Below, in pieces: positions 1 through 8,665 of a stretch of 53,389 nucleotides of DNA. The translations under genes were made by a program, and so were the position numbers. Every line of letters begins with the position of its first letter. Position 1 is the first letter of the stretch. A model generated the notes under the pieces. The model saw only the letters and a program-made list of their open reading frames with translations, was not told the origin of the DNA and searched no databases. Source of the stretch: Coprothermobacterota bacterium (GTDB lineage: Bacteria > Caldisericota > JANLFM01); assembly GCA_026389455.1 (NCBI GenBank), contig JAPLHV010000067.1:1-53389 (forward strand), read 5' to 3'.

Positions 1-38
1 AAACCACTTAATCACTTGATAGCCCCCGGCAGGGTGTT
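1..38 (+). repeat. octamer-array arm joined to capped 18-bp core repeat
   Basis: The window opens inside an AT-rich octamer arm (aaaccacttaatcacttgat) that runs directly into a forward core unit, agcccccggcagggtgtt. The last bases, gtta, also hold the reverse-strand TAA stop of trpS at 37-39. This is the same array-then-core junction seen near 24385 and 34852. The window starting here suggests a contig boundary at a repeat, which is inference. Confidence 0.85.
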
Positions 39-1041
39 ACCAGAAAAGATGGTCGCCCAGTTGCATCTTCTCCCGCACCTCGGCCATTGTTAGAGCGGCA
101 GTCCTCCGTGCTTTGCCGCATCCATAGCTCAGCAGTTCAGCCAAACGCTGCGGTTGGGTCAACAGCTCTTGACGCCGGGTTCGGATAGGATCCAGGAAAG
201 CATTCAGAAAAGCCCCCAGGTTGCGCTTGTCTTCCACGCAACCCAGCCGGCCGGCACGACAGGCAGCGGCGATCTCCTCCGCCCCCTCAGGGTTGAAGGC
301 GCGGTGAAAAGCATGCACCGTGCAGATCTCGGGGTGGCCGGGGTCACTCTTGCGGATCTTGGTCGGATCGGTGACCATCGAGCGGACTCGTTCCGTCACT
401 TCTTCGCTGGAGTGCATGAGAGCGATGTCGTTGCCCAGGCTCTTGCTCATCTTCTTTTGGCCGTCCAGGCCGGGGAGCCGGGAGACTTGGGAAAGCAGGG
501 CTTCCGGCTCAGGGAAAGTGGGGCCATAGAGGTAGTTGAAACGGCGGGCGATCTCCCGCGTCAACTCCAGGTGGGAAAGCTGATCGTCCCCGACCGGGAC
601 CAGATCGGCCTTGTAGACCAGGATGTCAGCGGCTTGCAGGACCGGATAACCGAGAAGGCCGAGTGAGGCCAGGCTTTCTTCCAAGTGAAGGTCGTCCAAC
701 TTGTCCTTGAGAGTGGGGATGCGTTGAGCCCGGGCGATGGTGACCAGCATCCCAAAGAGCAGGTAGAGCTCAGAATGTTCCGGAACCATGGACTGCACGA
801 AGAGAGTACACTTCTGCGGATCCAGGCCCACTGCCAAGTAGTCGACGAAGATGCTGCGGCTGGCCGCGCGCACCTCCTTCGGCTTCTCGTAAAGGGTGGT
901 GTAGGCATGATAGTCAGCGATTATAAAGTAGCAGTCGTATTCCTCCTGCAACTTCAGCCTGTTGATAATCGATCCGACGTAATGACCAAGGTGCAGGCTG
1001 CCCGAGGCGCGGTCGCCGGTGAGAATGCGTTTCTTGCTCAT
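37..1041 (-). CDS. trpS: Tryptophanyl-tRNA synthetase
   Basis: This class Ic aminoacyl-tRNA synthetase charges tRNA-Trp in the cytoplasm. The ATP-binding HIGH-type motif is visible as SGSLHLGHYVGS near residue 12 and the KMSKS loop as KKMSKSLGND near residue 190. The length of 334 aa is normal for bacterial TrpRS. The ORF track starts 13 codons earlier, but the ATG at 1041 (MSKKRILTGDRASG) matches the family start and is preceded by AAGGAAGG, so I use it. The TAA stop lies at the edge of a core repeat. I saw no T-box leader in the 250 bp upstream. Confidence is high. Confidence 0.95.
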   Translation of the reverse strand: MSKKRILTGDRASGSLHLGHYVGSIINRLKLQEEYDCYFIIADYHAYTTLYEKPKEVRAASRSIFVDYLAVGLDPQKCTLFVQSMVPEHSELYLLFGMLVTIARAQRIPTLKDKLDDLHLEESLASLGLLGYPVLQAADILVYKADLVPVGDDQLSHLELTREIARRFNYLYGPTFPEPEALLSQVSRLPGLDGQKKMSKSLGNDIALMHSSEEVTERVRSMVTDPTKIRKSDPGHPEICTVHAFHRAFNPEGAEEIAAACRAGRLGCVEDKRNLGAFLNAFLDPIRTRRQELLTQPQRLAELLSYGCGKARRTAALTMAEVREKMQLGDHLFW

Positions 1042-1200
1042 GAGCCTTCCTTTATGGAGACAAACATGACCTCCGGTCAATCCGGAAATCTATCCCCCTT
1101 AAGTGTAGAAACGGCCCTCACCCTTGTCAAACCAGTCCTAAGCCGGGATAATGCGGCGAGGAAGGGAAGACCATAGATAGGAGAACGACAATGTTGAAAA

Positions 1201-1254
1201 CTCGTGGCAGCATAACAGCCCGTGGCAGCAGAACAGCCCCCGGCAGGGTGTTCC
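1201..1254 (+). repeat. three tandem 18-bp core units, last one capped
   Basis: Three diverging units (ctcgtggcagcataacag, cccgtggcagcagaacag, then cccccggcagggtgttcc) sit in the divergent spacer between trpS and the first lipid kinase gene. Only the unit next to the kinase has the GGGTGTT cap. The kinase start codon lies 34 bp further on and has no strong Shine-Dalgarno sequence. Confidence 0.8.
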
Positions 1255-1288
1255 GGCCGATTGGCTTTCACGCCACCGGCCACCGCAG

Positions 1289-2194
1289 ATGAAGACCTTT
1301 ATCATCGTCAACCCCACCGCCGGACGAGGCAAGGGACTGAAGCTGGTCCCCTCCATCGAAGCCCGACTCAAGAGCCTGGGATTAGACTATACCCTGCATA
1401 TCTCGGAATCGCCTTCAGCGCCGGCCGAGTTAACCCGCCAAGCCGTCGCCGATGGCTTTCAATTGGTCGTCGCCGGCGGTGGGGACGGCACCTGCCAGGC
1501 TGTCGCCACTGCCATGCTGGAGAAGGACAAAACAATGGCTGCCGGAGGGGGCGGGTGTACTCCAGTGTTTGGCATCTTGCCGATGGGTCGCGGCAACGAC
1601 TTGGCTCATGGTTTGGGAATCCCCGCCGACCCCCTGGATGCCTGCCAGGTGCTCCTTTCGGGGCGTCCAGCCGACTTGGACGTAGGTGTGGCCTCAAACG
1701 GTAAAATGTTCTTGAACGTGGCAGGGGCGGGATTCGATGCGGAGGTCAACCGCTATGCCAACCGCATCCGCTGGTTCAAGGGAAACCTTGTTTACCTGGT
1801 GGCCATCTTTGTCAAGCTGGCCACCTTCCGCTCCGCCCAGTTTACCCTTCGCCATGATGGGGGAACTTGGCAAGGGAAAGCCATGATGGTGGCGGTGGGG
1901 AACTCCCGCTACTATGGCGGCGGCCTCTTCGTTGCCCCCCAAGCGCTTCCCGACGATGGCCGCTTCGACGTTGTGATTATCGGTGATCTGAGCCGAATGG
2001 AGTTCATCCGGGCTTTCCCCACCGTCTACAAAGGAACCCATATTCATCACCCCAAAGTTCAAACCTTCCGCACCAGTCGCATCACCATCGATTGTGACGC
2101 GCCATACTGCTCTTATGCAGACGGGGACTTCCTCAGCGAACTGCCGGTTAGCCTGGACTTGCTTCCCCGGGCCATCAAGGTACTCGTTAAGTAG
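1289..2194 (+). CDS. Diacylglycerol/lipid kinase family protein (copy 1)
   Basis: This is a DagK/YegS-type soluble lipid kinase that phosphorylates diacylglycerol or a related lipid at the membrane. The nucleotide-binding loop VVAGGGDGTCQA lies near residue 65 and the second conserved motif GRGNDLAHGLGIP near residue 108. It is 301 aa, the usual size for the family. The next gene downstream is a clear paralogue with the same motifs and C-terminal CDAPYCSYADGD, so this is a tandem duplication. The stop codon TAG is formed by the first octamer (aagTAGtt) of the array between the two copies. The substrate is not predictable from sequence. No strong ribosome-binding site is visible. Confidence 0.9.
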   Translation: MKTFIIVNPTAGRGKGLKLVPSIEARLKSLGLDYTLHISESPSAPAELTRQAVADGFQLVVAGGGDGTCQAVATAMLEKDKTMAAGGGGCTPVFGILPMGRGNDLAHGLGIPADPLDACQVLLSGRPADLDVGVASNGKMFLNVAGAGFDAEVNRYANRIRWFKGNLVYLVAIFVKLATFRSAQFTLRHDGGTWQGKAMMVAVGNSRYYGGGLFVAPQALPDDGRFDVVIIGDLSRMEFIRAFPTVYKGTHIHHPKVQTFRTSRITIDCDAPYCSYADGDFLSELPVSLDLLPRAIKVLVK

Positions 2195-2357
2195 TTAAGT
2201 GGGTAAGTAGTTAAGTAGCTAAGTAGTTAAGTGGCTAAGTAGTTGCTAAACTACTAAACCACTTGATCACTTGATCGCTAAACCACTTGATCACTTGATT
2301 ACTAAACCACTTGATCACTAAACCACTTGACTACTTGATCACTAAACCACTTAATCA
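2187..2357. repeat. intergenic octamer array, inverted halves
   Basis: About twenty 8-bp units lie here. The left part reads AAGTAGTT, AAGTGGGT, AAGTAGCT and similar. After GCTAAACTACTAAACC the units are the opposite strand (ACTTGATC, ACTAAACC). The two halves are therefore approximately complementary and could fold into a long imperfect hairpin. The first unit supplies the stop codon of the upstream lipid kinase. Confidence 0.85.
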
Positions 2358-2403
2358 CGATAATTGGCATAAGGCATGAGGAATGCCGTGAAAGGGACTT
2401 TGC

Positions 2404-3300
2404 ATGAAAACGCTGGTCATCGTCAACCCGACGGCTAACCAAGGCCGTGTGCTGCAAGTTCTTCCGCAAGTGGAGGGGAAGCTGAAAGAATTAGGCATTG
2501 ATGTCACCATGCGTATCTCACCCTCGCCGGATGCCCCTCCGAAGATGGCTAGAGAGGGGATCGCCGAAGGATTCCAGCGCATCGTGGCGGCAGGCGGGGA
2601 CGGAACCAGCCATGCGCTGGGCGGCGCTATGACCGGGACCGGGGTCACCCTCGGCTTCCTTCCCCTGGGGCGCGGCAACGACTTCGCCACCGCGCTGGGG
2701 ATCCCCCGTGACCCACTGGCAGCTTGCGAAGCGCTTCGTTCAGGCCAATCGGTGGAGATCGATATAGGGCGCAGTGGAACCGGCCGGTTCTTTGTCAATA
2801 TGGCCGGCGCCGGCTTCGACTCCGAGGTCAATCGCTACGGCAACCAAGTCCGCTGGATCAAGGGCGGGATCGTTTATTACTATGCGGCCATCGTCCAGAT
2901 CTTCCGCTTCAAGGCAGCGAACTTCGCCTTGCGTCACGACAATGGCGACTGGAAGGGGAAAGCGTTGATGATCGGCATCGGCAACTCCCCGCAATATGGC
3001 GGAGGGATGCACCTGACCCCTCATGCCAAAGTGAACGACGGATTCTTCGACATCGTCGTGGTCGGCGACCTGGGCAAAGGTGATTTCCTGCGCACCTTGC
3101 CGAAGGTCTTCAGTGGCAACCACCTCTCCAACCCAAAAGTCTTTGAATTCAGAACTCGCCGCATCGAAATCTCCTGCGATGCGCCTTATTGTTCCTACGC
3201 CGACGGCGATTTCTTCTCCGATTTGCCGATGACCCTGGAGATCGTCCCGCTCGCCCTGCGCGTCTGGGCGCCGCTGAAGAAACCGTCCTGCTTGCTTTGA
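2404..3300 (+). CDS. Diacylglycerol/lipid kinase family protein (copy 2)
   Basis: This 298-aa paralogue of the upstream gene has the same architecture: MKTLVIVNPTAN start, glycine-rich loop VAAGGDGTSHAL near residue 60, LPLGRGNDFATALGIP near residue 90, and a CDAPYCSYADGDFFSDLP C-terminal block. The starting ATG is preceded by AAAGGGA. Two adjacent DagK-like genes may divide substrates or form a recent duplication. The classical integral-membrane DgkA, usually found beside ybeY and cdd in Bacillota, is missing from that place in this window, so one of these could cover that role, which is inference. Confidence 0.9.
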   Translation: MKTLVIVNPTANQGRVLQVLPQVEGKLKELGIDVTMRISPSPDAPPKMAREGIAEGFQRIVAAGGDGTSHALGGAMTGTGVTLGFLPLGRGNDFATALGIPRDPLAACEALRSGQSVEIDIGRSGTGRFFVNMAGAGFDSEVNRYGNQVRWIKGGIVYYYAAIVQIFRFKAANFALRHDNGDWKGKALMIGIGNSPQYGGGMHLTPHAKVNDGFFDIVVVGDLGKGDFLRTLPKVFSGNHLSNPKVFEFRTRRIEISCDAPYCSYADGDFFSDLPMTLEIVPLALRVWAPLKKPSCLL

Positions 3301-3350
3301 TAGAACACCCTGCCGGGGGCTGTCGAGTTGCCGGGGGCTGTCTGGCTGAC
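3301..3350 (-). repeat. two reverse core units directly after lipid kinase 2
   Basis: The sequence gaacaccctgccgggggctgt followed by cgagttgccgggggctgtct starts at the first base after the TGA stop of the kinase. The cap faces the gene. An octamer array follows 10 bp later. Confidence 0.85.
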
Positions 3351-3360
3351 ACAAACTGTC

Positions 3361-3438
3361 TAGTGATCAAGTAGTTAAGTGGCCAAGTAGTTTAGTAAGC
3401 ACTTAGCCACTTAACTACTTAACTACTTAGCCACTTTT
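3361..3438. repeat. intergenic octamer array
   Basis: Forward units (gatcaagt, agttaagt, ggccaagt, agtttagt) lead to a centre tagtaagcactta, then the complementary units (gccactta, actactta). It could form a hairpin. It ends about 20 bp before the AAGGAGG ribosome-binding site of the CoA-transferase operon. Confidence 0.85.
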
Positions 3439-3469
3439 AATGGCTGTCACCTCACACTAAGGAGGATAC

Positions 3470-4459
3470 ATGGAAGGGCAAGGAAGGATCTTTACCGAGG
3501 TCGATCCCGATCTTCTACGCGGGTGCTTCCGTTCTAAATCCAAGAAGCTGACCAACAAAGTGACCTCCGTCAAGGAGGCCGTGCAGATCCACCTCCATGA
3601 CGGCGACTATCTGGCGGTGGGGGGGTTTGGCGGGGTGCGCATTCCCACCGCTTTATTGCACGAGATCGTCCGCCAGGGAAGAAAGGGTCTCGGCTTCGCT
3701 GGCCACCCCGCGACCCACGACTGTGAGATCCTGGCGGCCGGCAAGTGTTTTGACCGATGCGATGCGGCATACATCATTGGCTTGGAGGCGCGGGGCATTC
3801 CTAAGATGACGCGAAAGTATTTCGAGAGCGGGGCAGTGGAATGCACGGAATGGACCAATGCGGCGCTCTCCTGGCGATTGCGGGCGGCTGCCATGGGGGT
3901 CTCTTTCATTCCAGCCCGCAGCATGCTGGGGACCGATACCGAGCTGCACAGCGCCGCCAAAGAGATCATCTGCCCCTTCACCGGAAAGAAGTACCTGGCC
4001 TTGCCCGCTCTCTTCCCGGATGTGGCCATCATCCATGTCCACGAGGCGGACATCAACGGGAACTGCCACATCCGCGGAATTCTAGTCTCTGACCAGGATC
4101 TGGCTCGCGCCTCAAAGAGGGTGATCATCAGCGCCGAACGGTTGGTCCCTATCGACTTCTTTCGCGATGACCAAGAGAAAACCACCATCCCCTACTATCT
4201 GGTGGACGCCGTGGTGGAGGTTCCTTTTGGAAGCTACCCAGGCAACATGCCCTACGAATACTACTCCGACGAAGAGCATTTGCAGGAATGGTTGACTGCC
4301 GAGGAGAGCCCCGAGACCTATCAGGCCTTCCTTGACAAGTATCTCTTCGGGATCCGGGACTTTGACGCTTATTTGGAGCTATGCGGCGGAACTCATAGGA
4401 TGAGCCAGTTGCGAGACTTGGAGTATCTGCGCAAGCCGGAAGGAGAGGGGGCAGACTAG
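3470..4459 (+). CDS. CoA-transferase subunit A (GctA/IpdA-like)
   Basis: This is the alpha subunit of a class I (glutaconate-type) CoA-transferase, which moves CoA between carboxylic acids. The N-terminal DYLAVGGFGGVRIP segment near residue 45 is the glycine-rich CoA-binding loop of the family, and 329 aa is the usual length. An excellent ribosome-binding site (AAGGAGGATAC) precedes the ATG. The beta subunit gene starts 1 nt after the stop, so the two are translated together. Substrate is uncertain: glutaconate, a 3-oxoacid, or a steroid or aromatic ring-cleavage product as in IpdAB. No other degradation genes are beside it. Confidence 0.85.
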   Translation: MEGQGRIFTEVDPDLLRGCFRSKSKKLTNKVTSVKEAVQIHLHDGDYLAVGGFGGVRIPTALLHEIVRQGRKGLGFAGHPATHDCEILAAGKCFDRCDAAYIIGLEARGIPKMTRKYFESGAVECTEWTNAALSWRLRAAAMGVSFIPARSMLGTDTELHSAAKEIICPFTGKKYLALPALFPDVAIIHVHEADINGNCHIRGILVSDQDLARASKRVIISAERLVPIDFFRDDQEKTTIPYYLVDAVVEVPFGSYPGNMPYEYYSDEEHLQEWLTAEESPETYQAFLDKYLFGIRDFDAYLELCGGTHRMSQLRDLEYLRKPEGEGAD

Positions 4460-4460
4460 G

Positions 4461-5270
4461 ATGGCCTACGACGATCCGCTAAAAGCCCGGAAAGCGAAGT
4501 ACAACGGCATGGAATTGCTGGTCTGCGTAGCCTCCCGCTATTTGGAGGACGGCGCCTCGGTCTCGGTGGGCACGGGGGTTCCAGTGGCCGCAGCGATGTT
4601 GGCCCAGAAGCTGTATGCGCCGAACCTGTTGGTGATCTTCGAAGCGGGGGGGATCGCTCCTTTGCTCCCCACTATGCCCATCTCGGTAGGGGATTCACGC
4701 ACCACCCACAGAGCCATCCAAGCCACTTCGATGACCGAAGTGATGGATACCCTGTCTCGTGGTTTGGTGGATTATTGCTTCCTCGGGGGGGCTCAGATCG
4801 ACCTCTACGGCAACTTGAACTCCACCCAGGTCGGCACAGACTACCGCAAGCCCAAAGTGCGCTTCCCCGGTTCCGGCGGCGCCAACGACTTCGGCTCGCT
4901 GGCTTGGCGGACGATGGTGGTCACCCCGCAAAGCGCCCGCCGTTTCGTCCCAAAGGTTGATTTCCTCACCACCCCAGGCTACCTCGACGGCCCCGGCTCG
5001 CGCGAGAGGGCCGGCCTGCCCCCCGGCGCCGGACCCTACAAAGTGATCACCAATTTGGCCGTCTTGGGATACCATCCGGAGAGCAAGCGGATGATGGTGG
5101 AGTCCATCCACCCCGGGGTGACCCTCGAGGAAGTGCGGGTCAACACGGGCTTCGAGCTTTTGGTGAAAGACCCGTTGGGAACCACCGATCCGCCCAGCGA
5201 GGACGAACTGCGGGTGTTGCGAGAAGAGGTGGATCCATTGAAACTGGTGATCGGGCGAGAGGCAAAGTAG
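4461..5270 (+). CDS. CoA-transferase subunit B (GctB/IpdB-like)
   Basis: This is the beta subunit partner of the preceding gene, 269 aa. The segment LVIFEAGGIAPLLPTMP near residue 60 corresponds to the region that carries the catalytic glutamate in the glutaconate CoA-transferase family. That Glu forms the acyl-CoA thioester intermediate in characterised members. The 1-nt intergenic gap and the conserved pair arrangement support a heteromeric enzyme. The physiological acid is not predictable from the sequence. The next gene, a metallo-hydrolase, begins 30 bp downstream with its own ribosome-binding site. Confidence 0.85.
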   Translation: MAYDDPLKARKAKYNGMELLVCVASRYLEDGASVSVGTGVPVAAAMLAQKLYAPNLLVIFEAGGIAPLLPTMPISVGDSRTTHRAIQATSMTEVMDTLSRGLVDYCFLGGAQIDLYGNLNSTQVGTDYRKPKVRFPGSGGANDFGSLAWRTMVVTPQSARRFVPKVDFLTTPGYLDGPGSRERAGLPPGAGPYKVITNLAVLGYHPESKRMMVESIHPGVTLEEVRVNTGFELLVKDPLGTTDPPSEDELRVLREEVDPLKLVIGREAK

Positions 5271-5300
5271 AAAAAGAGAAGGCAGGAGGAGAGAGAAGGG

Positions 5301-6023
5301 ATGACTGATGCAAATGAGGTAGACAGCCCCCGGCAACTTGATAGCCCCCGGCAGGGTGTCTCGATCAAGTTCTGGGGACATGCTTTTGTCTCCCTTGCGC
5401 AGGGAGGGCAAACCCTGGCGATCGACCCATACTACCCAGCCGGAGAGATCCCCACCTCCCTGGAACCCACACTGGTGTTGGTTACCCACGGCCACGGAGA
5501 CCATCTAGGAGAAGCCGTTCCCCTGGCCAAGCGAGCGGGTTGCGAGATTCTGGCCATCACCGATCTGGCCCGCTACCTGCATGGGGAGGGGGCTGCGGTG
5601 CGGACGGCCCATTTCGGAGGAAAAGTGGCCTTTCCCTTCGGCTGGGTGAAAGTCGTCCCCGCCATTCACAGCTCCACCGGCCCCCAAGGGCAGTACCTGG
5701 GAGAGCCGGCCGGCTTCCTGATCCAGCTCTTCGGACGCCTCTTCTACCACGCTGGGGATACCGCCCTCTTCGGCGATATGGCCCTGCTGAAAAGCGAAGG
5801 TCCGCTTTTTTGCGCCTTCCTGCCGATCGGGGGTCTTTACACGATGGACCCCCAAGACGCTTTGGAGGCGGTTCGCCTGCTGTCGCCGGCTTGGGTGGTT
5901 CCGATCCACTACAACACCTTCCCCCAGATCGCCCAAGACAGCCTGGCCTTCTCCCGTCGTGTCGAAGCGGAGACGGCAAGTCGCGCCTTGGCATTGGCTC
6001 CCGGCGAGGAGCGGATGCTCTAA
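5301..6023 (+). CDS. MBL-fold metal-dependent hydrolase, UPF0173-like, with repeat-encoded N-terminus
   Basis: This is a metallo-beta-lactamase-fold hydrolase of the UPF0173 (YtkL-like) group. The metal motif HGHGDH lies near residue 60, and further ligands are likely at AIHSSTG, YHAGDTA and PIHYNTF. The fold normally begins at IKFWGHAF, but here the ORF begins MTDANEV followed by DSPRQLDSPRQG, encoded by two 18-bp core units. The only in-frame start with a ribosome-binding site (GGAGGAGAGAGAAGGG) is the ATG at 5301, upstream of the repeats, and no in-frame ATG or GTG follows them before the fold. The repeat is therefore probably translated. The natural substrate of this family is unknown. 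Confidence 0.85.
   Translation: MTDANEVDSPRQLDSPRQGVSIKFWGHAFVSLAQGGQTLAIDPYYPAGEIPTSLEPTLVLVTHGHGDHLGEAVPLAKRAGCEILAITDLARYLHGEGAAVRTAHFGGKVAFPFGWVKVVPAIHSSTGPQGQYLGEPAGFLIQLFGRLFYHAGDTALFGDMALLKSEGPLFCAFLPIGGLYTMDPQDALEAVRLLSPAWVVPIHYNTFPQIAQDSLAFSRRVEAETASRALALAPGEERML
5321..5360 (+). repeat. two core units inside the hydrolase N-terminus
   Basis: The units agacagcccccggcaactt and gatagcccccggcagggtgtc lie in frame and encode DSPRQL and DSPRQGV. The second unit carries the cap. Confidence 0.85.
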
Positions 6024-6025
6024 GC

Positions 6026-6120
6026 AGTGATCAAGTGGTTTAGTGGTTTAGTGGTTTAGTAAGTACTTACCCACTTAACTACTTACCCACTTAAGGTGAC
6101 AGCCCCCAGCAGGGTGTCTA
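6026..6120. repeat. octamer array followed by capped core
   Basis: An inverted-halves array (agtgatcaagtggtttagt... centre gtaagtacttac ...cccacttaactactta) occupies the convergent spacer between the hydrolase and the glycosyltransferase. It is followed by gacagcccccagcagggtgtcta. The final cta is the reverse-strand TAG stop of the glycosyltransferase. The position suits a bidirectional terminator, which is inference. Confidence 0.85.
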
Positions 6121-7368
6121 GCGGAAGATGCCCAGGAAGCTTCCCGCCCAGATCCCTTTCAGGAAACCCTCAGGGTAGACGGGTAAACCGGTAAGCAAGG
6201 GGTAGAAAGCCAGGAAAGCCAAGACCGCTAGAACCAGGACAACCCAACTGATCACACGAGCTGCAGGCCGTCGCCACCCTTTTTGAACCAAGATGGCCAA
6301 GGCCAGTGCATAGAAGGGTATCCCCGGCAACATATAAAAGATGAAACCTCCCTTGCTGGAAATAATCCAAGGTAAGTAGTTGACCAGAAAAGCGAAGAGG
6401 ACAAAGCCAGGCAGGAAGGCGCCCCGCCGGCGAGCCCACCAAGGCAGGCTGGCCAGCAAAGTCAGCAGGGCAATCCCCCCGCCGTACCAGACAATCGGGT
6501 TGCCAATGGCCAGGATCCCTTCCGTCAGTCCCGCCGGGTTAGTCAAGTAAGCGTACCAGACTCCCTTGGTCATCAAGGGCCAACTCCACCAGGGAGAAGC
6601 GTAGGGATGGTCAATGACCGCGCGGGTGTGCCAAGCCCAAGCGTCGGTGTGCAACTTGACTAAATCAGCCAAGTCATTCCCGAAGCTGAAATAATAGCTG
6701 TAACAAAGAAGGTAGAGGCCGCCCACCACAACGAGGAAGGCAAGGAAGACCAACAGTCCATTGGCCAGGAAGCTGAGCCCAGCTCGCCGGCTCAAGCGGA
6801 AGGGAGGGAAGACCAGAAAGAAAACTCCCAACGCTACGACCAGGTAAGCGGCTGACCATTTGGAAGCCAAGGCAAAACCCAAGGCAATCAGGGTGAAAAG
6901 AAAATCTAAACGCCAGCGAGTGCGGTAGAAACGCGCCGCGAAGAATAGAGCCAAGAGCGAGAAGAAGGCCACGTAGAGATCCAGCATAGCCATTCGGCCC
7001 TGGATGAAAACCATGAAATCGGTTGCATAAAAAACACCGGCGAAGAGCGCAGCGCCCCAACCCAAACCTAGAGCTCGGGCCAGGAGAAAGACCAGGATCA
7101 CCGCCAGGCAGCCCAACAAGTAAGAAAAGAAGCGCCACCCCAGCGCATTGTCGCCAAAGATAGTGATCCCCAAGGCGATGCACATTTTCCCCAGGGGGGG
7201 ATGCTCCCAGTTAGTATCCGGCTGCCCGGCCACGTAGGCACGTGCCGCCTTGACATAATGCACCTCGTCGAAGACGGTCCCGGCCGGCTGATTGAGGAAA
7301 AGCCCCCGCGAGAGGAAGGTGAAGAGGATCAGCAGGATCAGCAGAATAACCTGCTTGCGGAGCGTCAT
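6118..7368 (-). CDS. PMT/GT39-family membrane glycosyltransferase
   Basis: This integral membrane protein of 416 aa has about nine to eleven hydrophobic segments. The N-terminal extracytoplasmic loop has the GT39 signature: the acidic pair in FDEVHYVKAARAY near residue 35, then WEHPPLGKMCI near residue 55. Related enzymes (protein O-mannosyltransferases, ArnT-like enzymes) transfer sugars from polyprenyl phosphate to proteins or lipids outside the membrane. The start is 34 bp after kbl and lacks a clear ribosome-binding site, so it may be read as the tail of the tdh-kbl transcript. The acceptor is unknown; the Ser/Thr/Pro-rich tail of the nearby PBP1A would be a suitable one, which is speculation. 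Confidence 0.85.
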   Translation of the reverse strand: MTLRKQVILLILLILFTFLSRGLFLNQPAGTVFDEVHYVKAARAYVAGQPDTNWEHPPLGKMCIALGITIFGDNALGWRFFSYLLGCLAVILVFLLARALGLGWGAALFAGVFYATDFMVFIQGRMAMLDLYVAFFSLLALFFAARFYRTRWRLDFLFTLIALGFALASKWSAAYLVVALGVFFLVFPPFRLSRRAGLSFLANGLLVFLAFLVVVGGLYLLCYSYYFSFGNDLADLVKLHTDAWAWHTRAVIDHPYASPWWSWPLMTKGVWYAYLTNPAGLTEGILAIGNPIVWYGGGIALLTLLASLPWWARRRGAFLPGFVLFAFLVNYLPWIISSKGGFIFYMLPGIPFYALALAILVQKGWRRPAARVISWVVLVLAVLAFLAFYPLLTGLPVYPEGFLKGIWAGSFLGIFR

Positions 7369-7402
7369 CGAAGCAGGCGATCGTCGTGCGGCAAAGCGTT
7401 CG

Positions 7403-8644
7403 TTAGAGGCCGTACTGGGCGATCAGTTGTTCGCGGTTCTTTCCCAGGATTTCGTACTTGGCGCCTACTTTGGAGAAAGCCTCGACCGCTCGGTCGATGT
7501 GCTCTTTCTCGTGAGCTGCGCTCAATTGCACCCGGATGCGAGCCTGACCTTTGGCCACCACCGGGAAGTAAAAGCCGATGACGTAGATCCCCTCATCATA
7601 GAGATCCCGAGCCATATTCTGGGCAAGCTTGGCGTTGTAGAGCATGATCGGCACGATCGGGTGAACCCCCGGGCGGATCTCGAAACCAACCTCGGTCATC
7701 TGCCGGCGGAAATACTGGGTATTCCATTCCAGCTTGTCGCGCAATGCCGTGCTTTCACTAAGCAGGTCGAGAACGCAGAGAGCGGCGGAGACCACCACCG
7801 GCGGCAGTGTATTGGAGAAAAGGTAGGGACGGGACCGTTGGCGAAGGATCTCCACGATCTCCTTGCGACCCGATGTGAAGCCACCGGAGGCGCCGCCCAA
7901 GGCTTTGCCAAGAGTGGAGGTGATGATATCCACCCTCCCGGATACACCGCAGTGCTCGGGAGTGCCTCGACCAGTTTTTCCAATGAAACCGGTGGCATGG
8001 GAGTCGTCCACCATCACCAAGGCATGGTAACGGTCGGCCAGCTCACAGATCTCAGCAAGTTTGACGATGTCTCCATCCATCGAGAAGGCGCCATCGGTGA
8101 CAATCATGCGAAATCGGGCCGACTGGGCTTCCTCTAGTTTGGCTGCTAAATCGGTCATCTCACCGTGAGCATAGATGGAACGTTGGGCCTTGCAGAGGCG
8201 GATGCCGTCGATAATCGAGGCGTGATTGAGCTGGTCCGTGATGACGGCATCCTCTTCCTTCAAAAGAACCTCAAAGAGCCCGCCGTTGGCGTCGAAACAA
8301 GAAGAGTAAAGGATGGTGTCTTCGGTCCCCAGAAAACGGCTGATCTTGGCCTCAAGCTCTTTATGGATGTCTTGGGTGCCGCAGATGAAACGCACTGAGG
8401 ACATGCCGTAGCCGCGTTTTTCGAGGCCAACTCGTGCAGCCTCCAGCAGCCTGGGGTGACTGGAGAGCCCCAGGTAGTTGTTGGCGCAGAAGTTTAAAAC
8501 CTCTCGCACAGGAGCGCCGGCAGGGTAAGAGACCTCAATGGGGGCTCCCTGGGGAGAGCTGATCAGGCGTTCCTCTTTATACAAGCCTTGTTCACGGATC
8601 GATCGGAGTTCTTGCTGGAGATATGATTGCAGCTTGCCGTACAT
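7403..8644 (-). CDS. kbl: Glycine C-acetyltransferase (2-amino-3-ketobutyrate CoA ligase)
   Basis: This PLP enzyme of the alpha-oxoamine synthase family cleaves 2-amino-3-oxobutyrate with CoA to glycine and acetyl-CoA. The PLP lysine lies in [15 protein letters not shown] near residue 240, and the Asp/His of the cofactor site in [13 protein letters not shown] near residue 205. It is 413 aa, slightly longer than E. coli Kbl. A GGAGG ribosome-binding site lies 9 nt before the ATG. It follows tdh by 21 bp on the same strand, and the adjacent pair defines the threonine dehydrogenase pathway. Confidence 0.93.
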   Translation of the reverse strand: MYGKLQSYLQQELRSIREQGLYKEERLISSPQGAPIEVSYPAGAPVREVLNFCANNYLGLSSHPRLLEAARVGLEKRGYGMSSVRFICGTQDIHKELEAKISRFLGTEDTILYSSCFDANGGLFEVLLKEEDAVITDQLNHASIIDGIRLCKAQRSIYAHGEMTDLAAKLEEAQSARFRMIVTDGAFSMDGDIVKLAEICELADRYHALVMVDDSHATGFIGKTGRGTPEHCGVSGRVDIITSTLGKALGGASGGFTSGRKEIVEILRQRSRPYLFSNTLPPVVVSAALCVLDLLSESTALRDKLEWNTQYFRRQMTEVGFEIRPGVHPIVPIMLYNAKLAQNMARDLYDEGIYVIGFYFPVVAKGQARIRVQLSAAHEKEHIDRAVEAFSKVGAKYEILGKNREQLIAQYGL

Positions 8645-8665
8645 CGTGGATTACCTCCTCGTAAT